Assembly (NCBI GenBank): GCA_013399115.1
Contig: VXAA01001954.1
Coordinates: 317,306 to 381,305, forward strand
Source: Anseranas semipalmata
Lineage: Eukaryota; Chordata; Aves; Anseriformes; Anseranatidae
Direction of reading: 5' to 3'
DNA length: 64,000 nucleotides
In this document: positions 53,001-63,801 of the stretch, one piece after another
Position numbering within the stretch: the stretch's first letter is position 1
Layout of the letters: the number at the start of each line of letters is the position of its first letter
Notes under the pieces: model-generated
What the model was told of the DNA's origin: nothing
Seen by the model: only the letters and a program-made list of their open reading frames with translations
Database searches by the model: none
Program-made: the position numbers and the translations under genes

Positions 53001-56000
53001 AGGTGTGGAGTGCGTTGGAGTTACCAGGAGTAGGGTATAGTCACAGGTACAAACACAAGGGCCATGAAAATGGAAATGACATTCAGTAGGGCCCTGCAGT
53101 CTGTACCCACCCAAAAATAAAGACAAAGGCTAATGAGAAAATTAATGTTTTTTAAAAAATCGTATATTGGCAAATAGTTAATTAATATTTTTATCCTTAA
53201 AAGTCACAACTAACAAATAAGCTTTTTTCTCATTTTATTCTTAACACTTTATTTTGGAGAACATTATTGATTTGTCAAAAGTCCATCTGTTTGTTTAGGT
53301 CCTAGACCAAAGCATCAGAGTGGTAGCTGAGCCCCTCCCTTATTCAATAATTGTCAGAATACATTACCATATTTCTATTGCTTGAATATATCTGCTTGGT
53401 ATCAGCTCTGCTCAGCTTTCACAGTACAGCTTTAGTTCATATATTTTATCTTTTTGATAGTGAATGAGCAATCCACACTTTGCAGTACATTGATTTCAGC
53501 ACATGGGCCCTCTCGAAAAGTGGGGAAATCACTGTTCTGTTTGGTTCTTAAAATATGCAGTGTGCTTTCAACAATAACTACTGAAGATCAGATAGAGATG
53601 GAGAATGAATTTTTTGAAAGGTGCAGTCTTGAGCTTGTCATGTATTTAGGGAAAACTTTCCTGGGAAAACAGGCAGCTTGACGAGATAATTTTGTAGCAA
53701 TGCTTTTCTCCTGGATACATAAATTTAAGTTCAAGCTATCTTCTGCCTTTGCACCATATTGTATAAGTGTAAGCATATATTGTTGACCTCTTTCTTCACT
53801 CAAAGCCTAAATAAATGAGTCAATTTTTATAAAGTGGATAAGTGAACCTCTGAATCATAACACAGCTAAGTTACAGAGCTCAGTAACTGAACTCTGCAAA
53901 TCCCATAGAATGAAATATGAGGAAACCCTGCAGGAAACCCTACGTGGTGGCTTCCCAAACAAAGCTAAATACAAGATGTGACAGAGAGAGACTTATACCA
54001 GTCACAGGAGATTCCTCAGTTTTCATAATACTCTGAACAGGCCATCCACACAAAACTTCATCTCCAGTTTCTTCAGCCTTTCCTCACCATGATCCACCAT
54101 CTCCCTTCCAAGGAGGCTTCATGCATGGCTGAAAGCTGCTTTGTTGTCAAAAATAAGTCTTTCCTTAAAAGCTAGCTTGCTGGCTCAGAAAAAGCTATCC
54201 AAACCTAGAGGATTCAACAACACAGGCATGAGTTTGATGTCTCACATGTGTTTTCTGCTTTTCCAATTCCTTAGACAGCAATTTATTTTTTGTTAAAATG
54301 AACTACAGCTTTCAGATGGCTCTTGGGATTTGGTTTGGTTTGGTCCAGTATGTCTATATGTGTGCAATACCACAGTTCCTAACATCTCCAGACACCAGGA
54401 GTTCACCTTGTGGAAAAACTTCAAGGAAATGAAGAGCTTTGTTTTTTTGTTTGTTTTTGTTTTGTTTTGTTTTGCTTTTTAAGCTATTACAGTTCATATT
54501 TGGCAGTGTTTTTTTAGTGTTTTTTAGATCAGCAGGATTTACATTTCAGGAAGTGAATCTTTTAAGAAAGAGGGGGTATTCTGGGCTGTTCATTTGTTAC
54601 TGTTCTTCAAATGAAGCAGTAACTTAACCAGGAAAAAAAAAAAAAGTCATGCTTCATTTTGGCTGGGGTATTCAAAGAGATTGAAAATAATTATTTGTCA
54701 GTGGAAACACACATATAACCTTGCCTTTAACCTTGGGAAATCGAGGCCCTTGCCATTTAGAGAACCAGGTCTTCAACACCCTGAGTTATATCCCCTTCAG
54801 TGCATGTTCTCCGTGTCCCCTTTCTCATAGGCCACCACCCCTGCCACTTTTTTTCTGAACAACCAGACATGCAGTGTGTGGTTTTCAGAGCCTTTAATCT
54901 AATGGCTAGATCAGTATCAATGTATTTTATCATTGTGTTGGTTTTTTTTGTTGTTGTTGTTTTTAATCAGTTGAGGTGGTTTCTGTCTGACTGACTTGTT
55001 CCCAGCCAGCTCCAAATGGCTGCTGCTATAGCAGATGTATGCAAAGCAGGACAAATGCTAATGAGTGACCATAAGCAAGAAGTGTCTGTCATTTTTATTC
55101 AAAGCATGCAGGAGGATTTTGTAAGTGGTTAATTTGCCGTTGACTGAGTGAGGATGCCAGATCTCCTTCATTCAAAAACATGAATTATCTCTAAGCAGTG
55201 TTTCTGCTGCTGGAAAATAGTCAGAAAGATGTTCAGTTTATGGAACTAAGTTACAAACCCAACCTCAAGCCTTACCTGAAAGCACACTCTTTATAATAGT
55301 CAGTCACTGGCAGTTGTCCTGCTTTGCACACAGCTTCTGGAGCAAACCACATGAAGGTCAGATGTGGCAAATTAGGCAGCAGCCATCTCCAACTGAAGGG
55401 AAAATTGACTGCAAAGTATCGGGTCTGCTTTTCGAATAATCTGCACCACTGGGTGCAAAAGAAGGATGGATTTTGCTCTGATCTTGCAAGAACAGGATCA
55501 GTGCAATGCATTGATTTATTCATAGGCATTTGCAGAATTTGGCAGATTATCCTTATTCATGATGTATGTACCACACCGAGCACATATGATGCTTTACAAG
55601 AAAATTGTCCTTCCACTAAGGTTCATTGTCCCTGCTACAAAATGGTCAAAATCTAATTACAATCAATACAGGCCAGACACTCAGGGATGAGACATGGAAG
55701 TTGGAGGAGCTTGATGTAAGAGTGCTAAGCTAGGTAAGTGGATTTCAGTAGTGTTCTTTGCAGAGATGGTAGTATGAGTTAATGAGACTTGAGGGAACCA
55801 ACTAAAAAGGAGAAGCTGTCTGCTCCTTGTCTTCATCTTTATCTTATTTTCTGGGTTTAAGAAGCATCACTGTTGTGCAAACAAAGCAACTCGTGTAACT
55901 GTTTTGTTAGATATCTCACTCTCTTTCTCTTTTATTTTCAGGAGTATAAGTTTGATCGTTACATAGAGAATGGCAAGAAGAAAACCACGTTCTACAAGGC

Positions 56001-56238
56001 AGGAAGAAAACTGAAGTATTTCCTAATGCCTTTTGGCTCTGGGATCAGCATGTGTCCAGGGAGGTTCCTTGCGATGAATGAGATGAAGATGTTTCTTTTC
56101 TTACTTTTGGCTCATTTCGATGTAGAACTAGTAGAAAGCAAAGCTGTCAGACTTGATAACAGTCGTATGGGCCTTGGTATCCTTCTGCCAGACGTTGATA
56201 TTGCCTTTCGTTACAAGCTAAGGTCCTTAAGAAAGTGA
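37880..56238 (+). CDS. CYP7B1: CYP7B1, oxysterol 7-alpha-hydroxylase (exons 2-6, exon 1 off window)
   Basis: Joined coding segments are 37880-38016, 44432-45028, 45476-45682, 51766-51944 and 55942-56238. All junctions have AG acceptors and GT donors, and phases agree across every intron. About 471 residues are encoded; with the roughly 40-residue anchor exon the total matches the usual ~506 residues. Hallmarks in order: [14 protein letters not shown] after the membrane anchor, [19 protein letters not shown], the I-helix [15 protein letters not shown] (CYP7/CYP8 type, Asn-Thr instead of the usual acid-Thr), ESLR (ExxR), and the haem loop [11 protein letters not shown]. Exons 2-4 match CYP7B1 better than its paralogue CYP7A1; exon 5 looks somewhat CYP7A1-like. 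Known role: an ER membrane monooxygenase that 7-alpha-hydroxylates 25- and 27-hydroxycholesterol, DHEA and pregnenolone, serving the acidic bile-acid pathway and neurosteroid synthesis. Human loss causes spastic paraplegia 5A and a bile-acid synthesis defect. The oddity is a duplicated exon 3 acceptor. Confidence 0.95.
38017..44431 (+). other. CYP7B1 intron 2
   Basis: A 6.4-kb AT-rich intron with GT donor at 38017 and AG acceptor at 44430-44431. It contains a TA microsatellite at about 38696-38720, a CpG-containing patch at 39.96-40.33 kb followed by a purine-rich AG tract, and the duplicated 3' splice site at its end. I see no additional exon in it. Confidence 0.85.
40346..40396 (+). repeat. 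Purine-rich (GA/GAAA) tract
   Basis: About 50 bp of uninterrupted A/G (AAAGAAAGAGAGAG and AGGAAGGGAAGAGAGAG) in intron 2. Confidence 0.85.
44367..44448 (+). repeat. Perfect 41-bp tandem duplication spanning the exon 3 acceptor
   Basis: Positions 44367-44407 and 44408-44448 are identical base for base; the match breaks at both outer edges. Each unit contains the polypyrimidine tract, TTCTATTCAG and the first 17 nt of exon 3 (GCAGATATATTACCTTT). There are therefore two equivalent 3' splice sites, with AGs at 44389-44390 and 44430-44431. Since 41 is not a multiple of three, only the downstream one maintains the CYP7B1 frame. Confidence 0.97.
44432..45028 (+). CDS. CYP7B1: CYP7B1 exon 3 (longest coding exon)
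   Basis: A 597-nt exon starting GCAGATATATTACC and ending ...GACAAAGCAG before donor GTAGGA. It encodes the N-terminal half of the catalytic domain: [19 protein letters not shown], then FLQ-like [63 protein letters not shown] and [17 protein letters not shown]. These align with the human CYP7B1 segments in order and without gaps large enough to suggest a missing exon. The start is fixed by reading frame: the first AG that keeps phase with exon 2 is 44430-44431. An identical AG lies 41 nt upstream at 44389-44390 inside a perfect tandem duplication; its use would frameshift and stop at about 44635. Confidence 0.95.
45029..45475 (+). other. CYP7B1 intron 3
   Basis: A short intron of 447 bp with donor GTAGGA and acceptor CTCCCAG. 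It contains a T-rich run at about 45188-45201 and a C-rich stretch near 45285-45294. Nothing else is recognisable. Confidence 0.9.
45476..45682 (+). CDS. CYP7B1: CYP7B1 exon 4 (I-helix)
   Basis: A 207-nt exon between acceptor TTTTCTCCCAG and donor GTAATT. It opens with [20 protein letters not shown], the oxygen-activation I-helix of the CYP7/CYP8 clade, in which Asn precedes the conserved Thr. It continues with [28 protein letters not shown] and [12 protein letters not shown], very close to human CYP7B1. It ends one base into a Glu codon finished in exon 5. The ORF reads through the donor into intron 4, which explains an apparent extension to 45786; that extension is not coding. Confidence 0.94.
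46689..46791 (+). repeat. Perfect 49-bp tandem duplication (2.1 copies) in intron 4
   Basis: The unit begins GAATTCTCCCATCTAGAATG and ends GTGGTCAAATTT. Copies at 46689-46737 and 46738-46786 are identical, with GAATT starting again at 46787. It is neither low-complexity nor a known family, so it is a recent local duplication or an assembly artefact. Confidence 0.95.
49267..49290 (+). repeat. (CT)n microsatellite
   Basis: A run of TCTCTC dinucleotides following ATTTCTCCC, in intron 4. Confidence 0.85.
49740..50450. promoter_or_regulatory. Candidate regulatory element in intron 4
   Basis: A CpG-containing non-repetitive patch, including GCGATCCGGCAGCGGGCACC, a GACTGCCGCGCTCTCGG segment and CCGCAGCGGCGG, surrounded by AT-rich intron. 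CATCTG (E-box) and TAATGATTA (homeodomain-type) motifs are present. No ORF here has recognisable homology. The role is inferred. Confidence 0.25.
51766..51944 (+). CDS. CYP7B1: CYP7B1 exon 5 (ExxR and meander)
   Basis: A 179-nt exon between acceptor GTTTAATCGCAG and donor GTAAAC. It encodes [14 protein letters not shown], with the K-helix ExxR motif (Glu codon 51780-51782, Arg codon 51789-51791) that stabilises the haem-binding core. Then come [31 protein letters not shown] and [10 protein letters not shown]. The spacing matches the family. The exon ends on a complete codon, so exon 6 starts in phase 0. A strong-looking decoy acceptor, TTTTTTTCCTTTAG, ends at 51659, 106 nt upstream; using it would shift the frame. 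Confidence 0.93.
51945..55941 (+). other. CYP7B1 intron 5
   Basis: A 4.0-kb intron with donor GTAAAC and acceptor TTTTATTTTCAG. It has T-rich low-complexity tracts (52013-52027, 54438-54482, 54942-54965) and a homeodomain-motif-rich segment near 52.44-52.56 kb. I recognise no transposon or exon in it. Confidence 0.87.
54438..54482 (+). repeat. T-rich (TTTTG)n tract
   Basis: TTTTGTTTTG-type pentamers in intron 5. Low complexity. Confidence 0.85.
55942..56238 (+). CDS. CYP7B1: CYP7B1 exon 6, terminal coding exon (haem-binding loop)
   Basis: The terminal coding exon begins after TTTTATTTTCAG and ends at TGA 56236-56238, giving 98 residues. It encodes [19 protein letters not shown], then the haem loop [13 protein letters not shown]. 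The axial thiolate Cys codon is 56053-56055. It continues with [32 protein letters not shown] and [11 protein letters not shown] at the C-terminus. Nothing in the haem loop is missing, so the enzyme is predicted to be active if exon 3 is spliced in frame. Confidence 0.95.
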   Translation, partial: EYKFDRYIENGKKKTTFYKAGRKLKYFLMPFGSGISMCPGRFLAMNEMKMFLFLLLAHFDVELVESKAVRLDNSRMGLGILLPDVDIAFRYKLRSLRK

Positions 56239-58651
56239 GCGGCTGCCTTTATGCCTTCTACTAATCTCAGTGTTTGCTCAGTTTTCTCACTCAGCTTTGT
56301 ATTCTTGGGAATGTTTGCTTCTACCCTCTCTGCTTTCACCTCCTCCTTACTTTTTTCTAAGGAGAAAAGCCCTTAGGCTGGAGGTAGATGTCAGGTATGG
56401 GGACATGCAACCTCAATTTGTCCTGCCCGAGTTGTGAGTAGTGAGGTGAGATGACATGAGTTTGGCTGGGTAAACAGTCCCTACCTGAAGGACGCCCATA
56501 CTCTTGGCCATGAGTCAAGTAGGTTTTACAGGGAGGATGACATCAAACTGAATCCAGGCCATTATATGGGAAATGGGCTCAGCAGCCATATATTGGGAAT
56601 TACTCAGACTCCTCGGGAACCTGACAATCCAGATACACTGCAGGCACATAGTTAGAGCCCAAAGGCCTCCTACCATAGCTGTGTCACGAGGTTCTCCCTT
56701 GTTAGACGGAGAGGTCCCACACACCCACCATCTGGAGGTATCACTGCACCTGCTTGTAGAAGAATAACAGCAAGAAAGGGGGAACTTAATTCTAGGTGGT
56801 GAAAGGATTTTTAGAGACAATTATTCTAACTTTTTATTTGCTCTGTTCCTTTTATGGTCTTGAGTGTCTTAGTCCTTATTTGGGAGATGTTATGGAAGCT
56901 ATATGGGTGGGTGGTGGTGGTAGGGATTTGCAAGAATATCTTACTGGAAGTACATCTCTGCCTTCAGTGGTATATACTAAGGATGAATGCTCTTTTTTTG
57001 TGCAATGCAAAGAAATTAAAATCTATGATTTTTCCTGCAGTCAATTAAAGTCAGAGGGGAGGTTCTGTTGATTTTAGTAGGCTCTGGATCAAGCCTAAAT
57101 TTGGCTTTTGAGCCAAAAAAAGTATACTCTTCAGGGAAAAAATATATGAGCCTGTTTGAAATAATTCTATCATCTCAAAAATTACCTTCTGTTTGTCTTA
57201 CTGTTTTAGTAGTAGCACATCTGTGTGTTTATTTTCACAATTTCTTGTGTTTGTTAGTTTCTCCAAAAAGGCAAAAGAATGAGAGGGCTTCAAGGACAAA
57301 AGTGGTGTCTAAGACTACTTTTTAATAGTGTTTTGATGTGCCTAAGCTATGCATAGGCAGAGTAGTGTGACCTCTGTTTGGAAACAGAATTGTCTCTCTA
57401 CAAGATGGAAAACAGACTCTTTGGGGCCAAAACTTGAGCAAGTGAAAACCCCAGGCAGCCACAGAAGTTGGCTGCATATGGGCTGCACAACTTGCTTCAC
57501 TGGGTGACAAGATCCTGTTTCAAACATTAATTTTCTTGTGCGTGGTGGGTGCACAGGATCTAAGATTTGTAGACCCTGTCTCTCTTCCTAGCCACCACTT
57601 CAGAGACTGAGGAGGATTCTCATGGCTGTCCAGTCTCAACATGCCAAGATCATTAAAAAAAAAGAATCTGTTTGTGATGTGCCAGCATAAGTTCTGCCCA
57701 CACTGCCAGCTGACAGATAGCAATGCTGTACATGAACAAGACTTCCCCTGATACTCCCAAGTGCCCCATCATCATTCACAGAACTTAGAGTGGAAGAAAG
57801 ATGAATAATCACTGCAAGAGGTTAGTTTGGGCTGCCAACCCTTAATCTGTTCTCTGCCAGGATTTGCATTTCTCTAAATAGCTAACCAACCACAGAGGTG
57901 TTACCCCTGTCTGGACATGAGTTCAGATTTGCCCTACAGATGCTGAATGAACCTCTGGCTTATCTGGAGTTGGAGTACCCAGCAGCATTATAGAAATTTC
58001 TCAGTGATTGCTGAGCAAATCACTAAAAAGATGAATTTTTCCAATATATCATTATCTGCATTTCTGCATTTTTGGGGTGTCCTGCTCTGGTGCTGTCAGA
58101 GGTATGATGCTCAAAAAAAAGCACCTGACGCTCTACTTTGTGTGAAACAAGATGCTCTGAAAACTTCAGCTTGACTTGTCTCTTGTCTTTTCCCAGTGGA
58201 GCATCAGAGCCACTAGCTCATTTTGAGAATACTGAGCTGAAATCTACTGTTCCTCAATCTTGCGTGTCTTCCAAAATCAGAAATTTTACTTGTCTCTTAA
58301 GCACTTGATAGCCTATGGATGGAAACTGCTACATACATACTAAGGTTTAGAATTATTTATTGTTATTTGTGTAGGAGACTGTTTAGTTATTCATGTAAAG
58401 CACAAACCCTAAATAAGCATCAGTAGAAAGGCTTTCAGAAATTGGCACAGCCACATTCCAAATCCTCTGAGGAGAAAATTGTGTTTTTGTGAGATATATT
58501 GGATGAATGTTTTCTCTTCATATATAATATCAATAACATCTACAGTGTTGGAGTACACTTACATTAAATGGGCTTTGCAGTTGATTAAATGCCTTAACTT
58601 TGCTTCAACATTTAATCAACAGCAAAAGCTGATTATTGCTTTGTGCCATAG

Positions 58652-58657
58652 AATAAA
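58652..58657 (+). terminator. Candidate proximal poly(A) signal AATAAA
   Basis: An AATAAA in the context GCCATAGAATAAAATTTG, 2.4 kb after the stop codon. The downstream sequence TTTGTTTTTATGG is U-rich. It could produce a shorter CYP7B1 mRNA. Confidence 0.25.
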
Positions 58658-59169
58658 ATTTGTTTTTATGGAGAGATTCTTGTACTCAAGTTACTTACTG
58701 CTGTACTTACTCGGTAGGAGCTATTCTGTACTCAGCCATAGCTCACAATCCAGTTTGGACATTAGAGCCTGTTTTATTGAGAGAGGAAATGCTGATATCA
58801 TTATACTGTTGACTATATTACATTATTGCTTAAATGTAAGCTGTAAAATGTCTCATGCCACAGTTATGATAAATCTTTCTTTGGCATCCAACTTTGAAAC
58901 AAACCTGAAGCAACTGCAAAAATAACAGTAGGTATTTGTTTTAAACATAAGACTTTTTTTATATAATTGTATTCTATTTTTAGATTTTGAATTAGAATAT
59001 CACAGGCTGCTGCATAATTTGGTAGGACATAATAGGACTGTGCCAAATGTACATGCAAATCATTAGTAATTTCAGATTAATTGCTGATCAGTTTGTATAG
59101 TATCTGTTATGAAATTAAAAGAAGACCTAGATTGTCTCCAAACTAGCAAATTAAATCTGTAGGGCTTAC

Positions 59170-59205
59170 TTCCTTTTTTTTTTAAAAAAAAAAAAAAAAA
59201 AAGGA
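59170..59205. repeat. T10/A20 junction
   Basis: About ten T followed by about twenty A, then GGAAAAAAATTG. It could fold as an A/T hairpin. It could also be a retroposed poly(A) tail, but no homologous insert is recognisable next to it. Confidence 0.8.
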
Positions 59206-60895
59206 AAAAAATTGTCAGAGTCTCCCAGGAGCCATGGAAAGCTCCATGAATGCACTCAGAGGCTTTGCATTGGGGTTGGAGACCACACCTTGCACCACAC
59301 AGGAGGCCAGCACTTTGATGGGATAAAGTCAATTGCTCTTTTTGCTCAGGAACCAAAATGATCAAAATTAAGACAAAGCAGGGCCTGCCCAGCTTGTCCT
59401 GGAACTGTGTCTTTGGTGACCCATGCTCCTGGTAGATGACTTCTGCTAGCAAGCGGTGCATCACTCAGGTCGGGCCTGCGTACATTTGCGTACCCCATCT
59501 GCAGATGAGGTAAGCTTCACCCCCTCTTTAAAGTCTAAAGTGTTAGAGCGGGAGAGAGGAACATTAGGCCTGGTTATTCCTCTGGTTCACGTACTCTGTG
59601 ACTGAGCAGGTGACTTAGCGAGAGACAGCGGCTGATCTGACCAGGAGCAACTCAGTCTCCACGGAGCAGGGAGCGAAAACCCATGGTGCTCCTGGTGAAT
59701 AAGCCGTAGCAGCGGAATGGGATGAGCCTGCAGCATCCCTAGAGGCCCCAGCTGGAGCCAAGCAGGCCACAACGTGCTGCCCAGGGTAGAGAGCCAGCTT
59801 TGCAGGTTTTCTTCATGACGTAGGGAGCAAAAAGGTTTTTGATCACCTCCTTTGCCGCAGAACCCAGGAGGGACTAGCTCTTAGTGTCAGTCACTTGGGC
59901 GCTACGATGGCAAAATCATCCAAGCAGAAACTGCAGCGCTGTTGGCAATTCAGTTGCCAGTGGTGCTGCAGGGGTGGGGTGGTGGGAGGTGGTGAGACCT
60001 TTTGCTCCCTTGTCCCACCTTTCCACTGCAGAACGGGACTCCCCGGCAGGCCCAGCAGGGCCGCCGGCAGGGCTCTGCAGGGCCCTGGAGTTCCTCTGCT
60101 GTTCCTGTAGTGAAACGGTGCACCCACTCCTCAGTGTTAAGTGACTGAGCTGGTCTGTACCGGCCTCCGATTATAAGCTGTCACTGCCTATGGCTATATT
60201 GATACTGTCTTCTGCTGTTAAGAAAAAAAAAAAATCTTTTTTTTTCTGATACAAAATATGTTTCTAAGTCAGCGTGGCTCTTTATGGCACCTGAGAAGAA
60301 AAGTGAATTTGTCATGAACTAATGTGAATGCTAAAATGTGATTTTTTTTACTATTATTATTTTAATTTACAGTTTGTCTGTTCTACGTTTTCATGCTGCC
60401 ACTCAGTATCGCTGTAACCTATCGTAAACTTACTAAATGCTATATTTCTCAAAAGATCGTGCTGGTCTGTGTGTACCTGTTTGCAAATTTGACTTCCACA
60501 TCACTGCCAATATGTCCTAACGTACTAATATAAAACAATGTGAGAGTTGTTCTTCAGTTTACGATTTTATGCCCGTTGCATGTCACTGGTTTTGGCATCG
60601 CTATTTTCATGAGTAATTGCTGGTATGTGAGTTTCACTTGTAGAATTATAAATGATCTTTTATTTCATCATTATTGAACTTTCTGACATTCAAAAGATTG
60701 TGAATTGCTCTTAATTGTGCAAACTGACATTTTGTATATAGATGAACAATGGTTAGGTTCTACTTTAATAGTTAATATCTGTCATTAAGGCTCTTAGATC
60801 GAATAAGGTATATTGTGAATTTCTGAGCGAGAAAATTGAAACTTCATTATTTTAGTAATCTAACATCTTAAGTGAATTTTGTATTTCAAGGATAC

Positions 60896-60901
60896 AATAA
60901 A
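60896..60901 (+). terminator. Candidate poly(A) signal AATAAA (distal, preferred)
   Basis: A canonical AATAAA on the + strand in the context GATACAATAAAAATG, 4.66 kb after the CYP7B1 stop, followed by a T-rich stretch (TATCTATTTTAATATTG) that could serve as a downstream element. Alternatives on the same strand are 58652-58657, 61071-61076, 61597-61602 and 61889-61894. Choosing between them needs transcript 3' ends. Confidence 0.4.
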
Positions 60902-60920
60902 AATGAATATATCTATTTTA

Positions 60921-62639
60921 ATATTGAATGACTGTCCATGGTAATTTTTTCCACCTTACATTTACACTTTTCTTACAGATTCACAACTATTGCTTTCATT
61001 TCTAAAGGATTTAGTCAGCGTACAGCATTTTTCTGTTGCTTGATCTTGAAAAAAATGTTTCTTAGGGAAAAATAAAAAGCCTTCTTTTCAGCTCTGGCAT
61101 GGAGCAACTCCTTGGAATTTAGGAAACAATCAAGTCTGCTTTAGCCCCATGAAACTGAAGCAGGTTCTTATCAGATGAGGAAGAAAGGTGGTACTTCTGA
61201 CATTCTTAGGACATTATTCAGAATTAGTCTAAAGATTTGCATTCCCAGTATAAAGATTGGTACCTAAATACAGCTTTTCCTTTTGCAAACATCTGGGTAG
61301 TAAAAGGTGTACTACCTAGTGTAAATATTCTGTACTCTTAGATCATTCGTGTTAAAAGGGGAAATGATTGAAAATTGTTTCAATACACAGCACTGCACCA
61401 GCAAAGCACAACTTAGCTTTTCTAAGCATCACTGTAGCTACTGAATTCTGCCAGTAACTATGTAATATGAAGCTTGTATCCTAAAGAGATCACTTTTCTT
61501 CATTCCTTCATGCAGAAACGTTTGTCGGGTATGTCTGTGAGGATTATTGAAGATAATGTTGTAGAGAAGACAGACCTGCAGTATTTTTCTGTATTTAATA
61601 AATGTGTTTGTAACTTTGTAATTGCATTAACTCCAGATCATTTTAAAAGTTACTGACATTTCTAGAGAAAAAGTGGCATTGTTTGAGATTTCTTGAAGGG
61701 CACCCTTCTGAGTAAGCTTTCCTTCGTAGTCTGAAAGGGAGCTTTGTGGAGGAATAGCAATAGCTCCGAATACTGTATTTTATCCAATATTTGTTTTGAC
61801 ACCAGGTGCTTTTTTGATGTTACTTATATTGCCTTGTATTTTAAATTTGAGACATCAATTTATGCATGGGATATGCTTAATTCATATGAATAAAGCTATT
61901 TTAACTGTCAGACCATAGAAAGTGAAGTATTTCTGCCCATTACCTAAACGTGCCTGTGTACCATAGCCAGTCATGTCCTGATACCCACAACATATCAGAA
62001 AAATGATCTAATTATAAAAACACCATTTAAAACTACAGCTGTCAAAGTATGGTGATCTTTAAGTTAATGTCTATGTTTATAAATGCCATTAAGTCTGAAG
62101 AAATTGTTGCTGCTTGCAAAGTAGCATATGAAAATATTTAAAATTTCCATTTTCATTTGAAAGCAAAGAATTAAAATGTAGTGGGATCTTTATCCTCGCA
62201 TAAAGCAGCACTGTGTCTGTGTAGCCTTTGCTATGCAGCAGTCTGCCCTGGGACTCAAGTACTGAGGTTGCGTGAATACATCATTTGTAATAGCAGAAAT
62301 ATGCTTGCTTCAAAACTATTTACACCAAAATAGTCAGAAGAAGTCTAAGCTTCAGCTTTTCCTGCTCTGAGCATTGCAGGATATTTTGTTAAACTGATTT
62401 TGACGCTGATGTGTTGGTTTGTATTATTGTGTTGGTTATTTTTCCCCCCAAACAGCACCTCTGAGTACAGCAAAGTTGAATAGAAGTCTAGGTTCTGGCT
62501 ACGGCGAGTGGAAAAGACAGTAAGTAAATGCCCTGTGATGACTTTTGCCGATGAACTTCTTCTGCATCAGCTCATCTTTCCAACTACCCCTTCCTTCCAA
62601 ATACTTTAGTCGCTAACCTCCTGCCGGCAGCAAGCCGTT
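60921..62639. other. AT-rich intergenic sequence
   Basis: No gene, transposon or long simple repeat is recognised. Additional AATAAA hexamers at 61071, 61597 and 61889 could extend the CYP7B1 3' UTR. A possible isolated exon with good splice sites at 62456-62519 is discussed among the findings. Confidence 0.6.
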
Positions 62640-62781
62640 CCTTGCCCGATTTCCATTGTGTGAGCCCATGAATCGGCTCTCTTCTACGCCTGTTTTCCAG
62701 CCTCCTTCCGACGAGGAAATCTTCACAGCAGCGTCCTGCAAAGTCGGCACCGCGGGGAGCTGCGGCTGAGCCTCGCCGCAG

Positions 62782-62819
62782 GTTGGAACCTGGGGACGGG
62801 GTTGGAACCTGGGGACGGG
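62782..62819 (+). repeat. 19-bp tandem duplication in CpG-rich region
   Basis: GTTGGAACCTGGGGACGGG occurs twice in direct succession, starting at 62782 and 62801. Confidence 0.93.
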
Positions 62820-63764
62820 GGGACGCCCCGCTCCGGGGTGGCTCCGGCGTTCAGAAGCGACCCCGCCCGCTGTCCCCCCGCGGTCCCCCCGCGGCTGTGC
62901 CCCGGGCTCCCGGCTCGGGGTCTCGCCGCGCTCCCCGCTCCCCCGGCCCCCTACAAATAAGCCGGGGGTGGGGGCGGTGAGGAGAGGCTCCCGCCGCCCC
63001 TTCCTAAAAGCAAGCGTCCTCCGGAGGGGTGAGGGGACAGGACCCCCAGGAGGCTCCCAGGTGAGCCCAGCCTGAGTGTTAGGTGAGTTTGGAGGGCTTC
63101 AGCTGGTGGAGAGGAGGTTTGCTCCGGAAAGGCGATTGTTTGCCCCTAATCCTCAATTATAGGGATTTAAAAATAGTATTAGAGGGGCAATCTGTTCTGC
63201 AACTTCTTGGAAGAAATAATTGTTGATTTAGATAAGCACTGATCCCTTCAGTGTTTGATGAAGACGTTAATTTATGGCTGTCTAGCAGTTTATGGCTGTC
63301 ATTAGATTTTCAGCTTTGTCTCTGTTCGAAATGTATCTTTCTCTTTAGTTTTATCCGAGACAATTATGTAAGCAAACGGTTATGTTTGATCTAAAACGCA
63401 TCATTTTCCTATAGCATTTCAAATTATTCACAGATCATAGTTCTTATATGTGCATATATGAATTTAAAAATACAGCAGTAAAGTGCTTGAAACAGACCAT
63501 AAATTTGCTTCGTATTTTATTGCACCTCTCTGAGTCGGGTTGAGAGGACAAGGGCAACAAGGGGCTCGGGGAAGGATTTAACCCTTCCTGAGGCTACAGG
63601 ACCGGCCGGCTGGGAGCGAATCCCGCTCCGAGGCGCTGCGGGGGAGGCGAGGCTCGGTGACACGGAGCTGATGAGCGACCACGGGGAGACGGGGCCGGCT
63701 GCAGCCCTTTGCTCACTTCGCGGATGCCCCTTCCGCGGTGCGGCCGAGCGCTGGGAGACCCCGC

Positions 63765-63801
63765 CGGGGCCGGGGCAGGGGCAGGGGCCGGGGCCGGGGC
63801 C
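63765..63801 (+). repeat. GGGGCC/GGGGCA G-quadruplex-prone run
   Basis: Six to seven successive G4 runs separated by CC or CA. This satisfies the usual G3+N1-7 quadruplex pattern more than once. Confidence 0.9.

Larger units (their letters stand above)
56239..60920 (+). other. CYP7B1: Probable CYP7B1 3' UTR
   Basis: Non-coding sequence downstream of the stop codon, without a convincing new gene on either strand. Annotated mammalian CYP7B1 transcripts can have a multi-kilobase 3' UTR. A good candidate end is the AATAAA at 60896-60901, preceded by several hundred bases of low-complexity-free AT-rich sequence typical of UTRs. An earlier AATAAA at 58652-58657 could give a shorter form. The 59.5-60.13 kb part is unusually GC-rich for this UTR. 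The endpoint is inferred. Confidence 0.5.

Noticed and set aside
37880..56238. Assignment to CYP7A1 instead of CYP7B1
   Set aside because: Exon 5 and the haem region look CYP7A1-like in places (ESLR, SxNIR, ALYPQ), but exons 2-4 follow CYP7B1 ([42 protein letters not shown]).
58479..58925. 148-codon + strand ORF downstream of CYP7B1
   Set aside because: It lies in the presumed 3' UTR and has low-complexity hydrophobic composition and no known domain.
59895..60110. ORF containing MAKSSKQKLQ, suggestive of a small basic ribosomal-type protein
   Set aside because: Similarity does not continue beyond the first residues; no family could be assigned.
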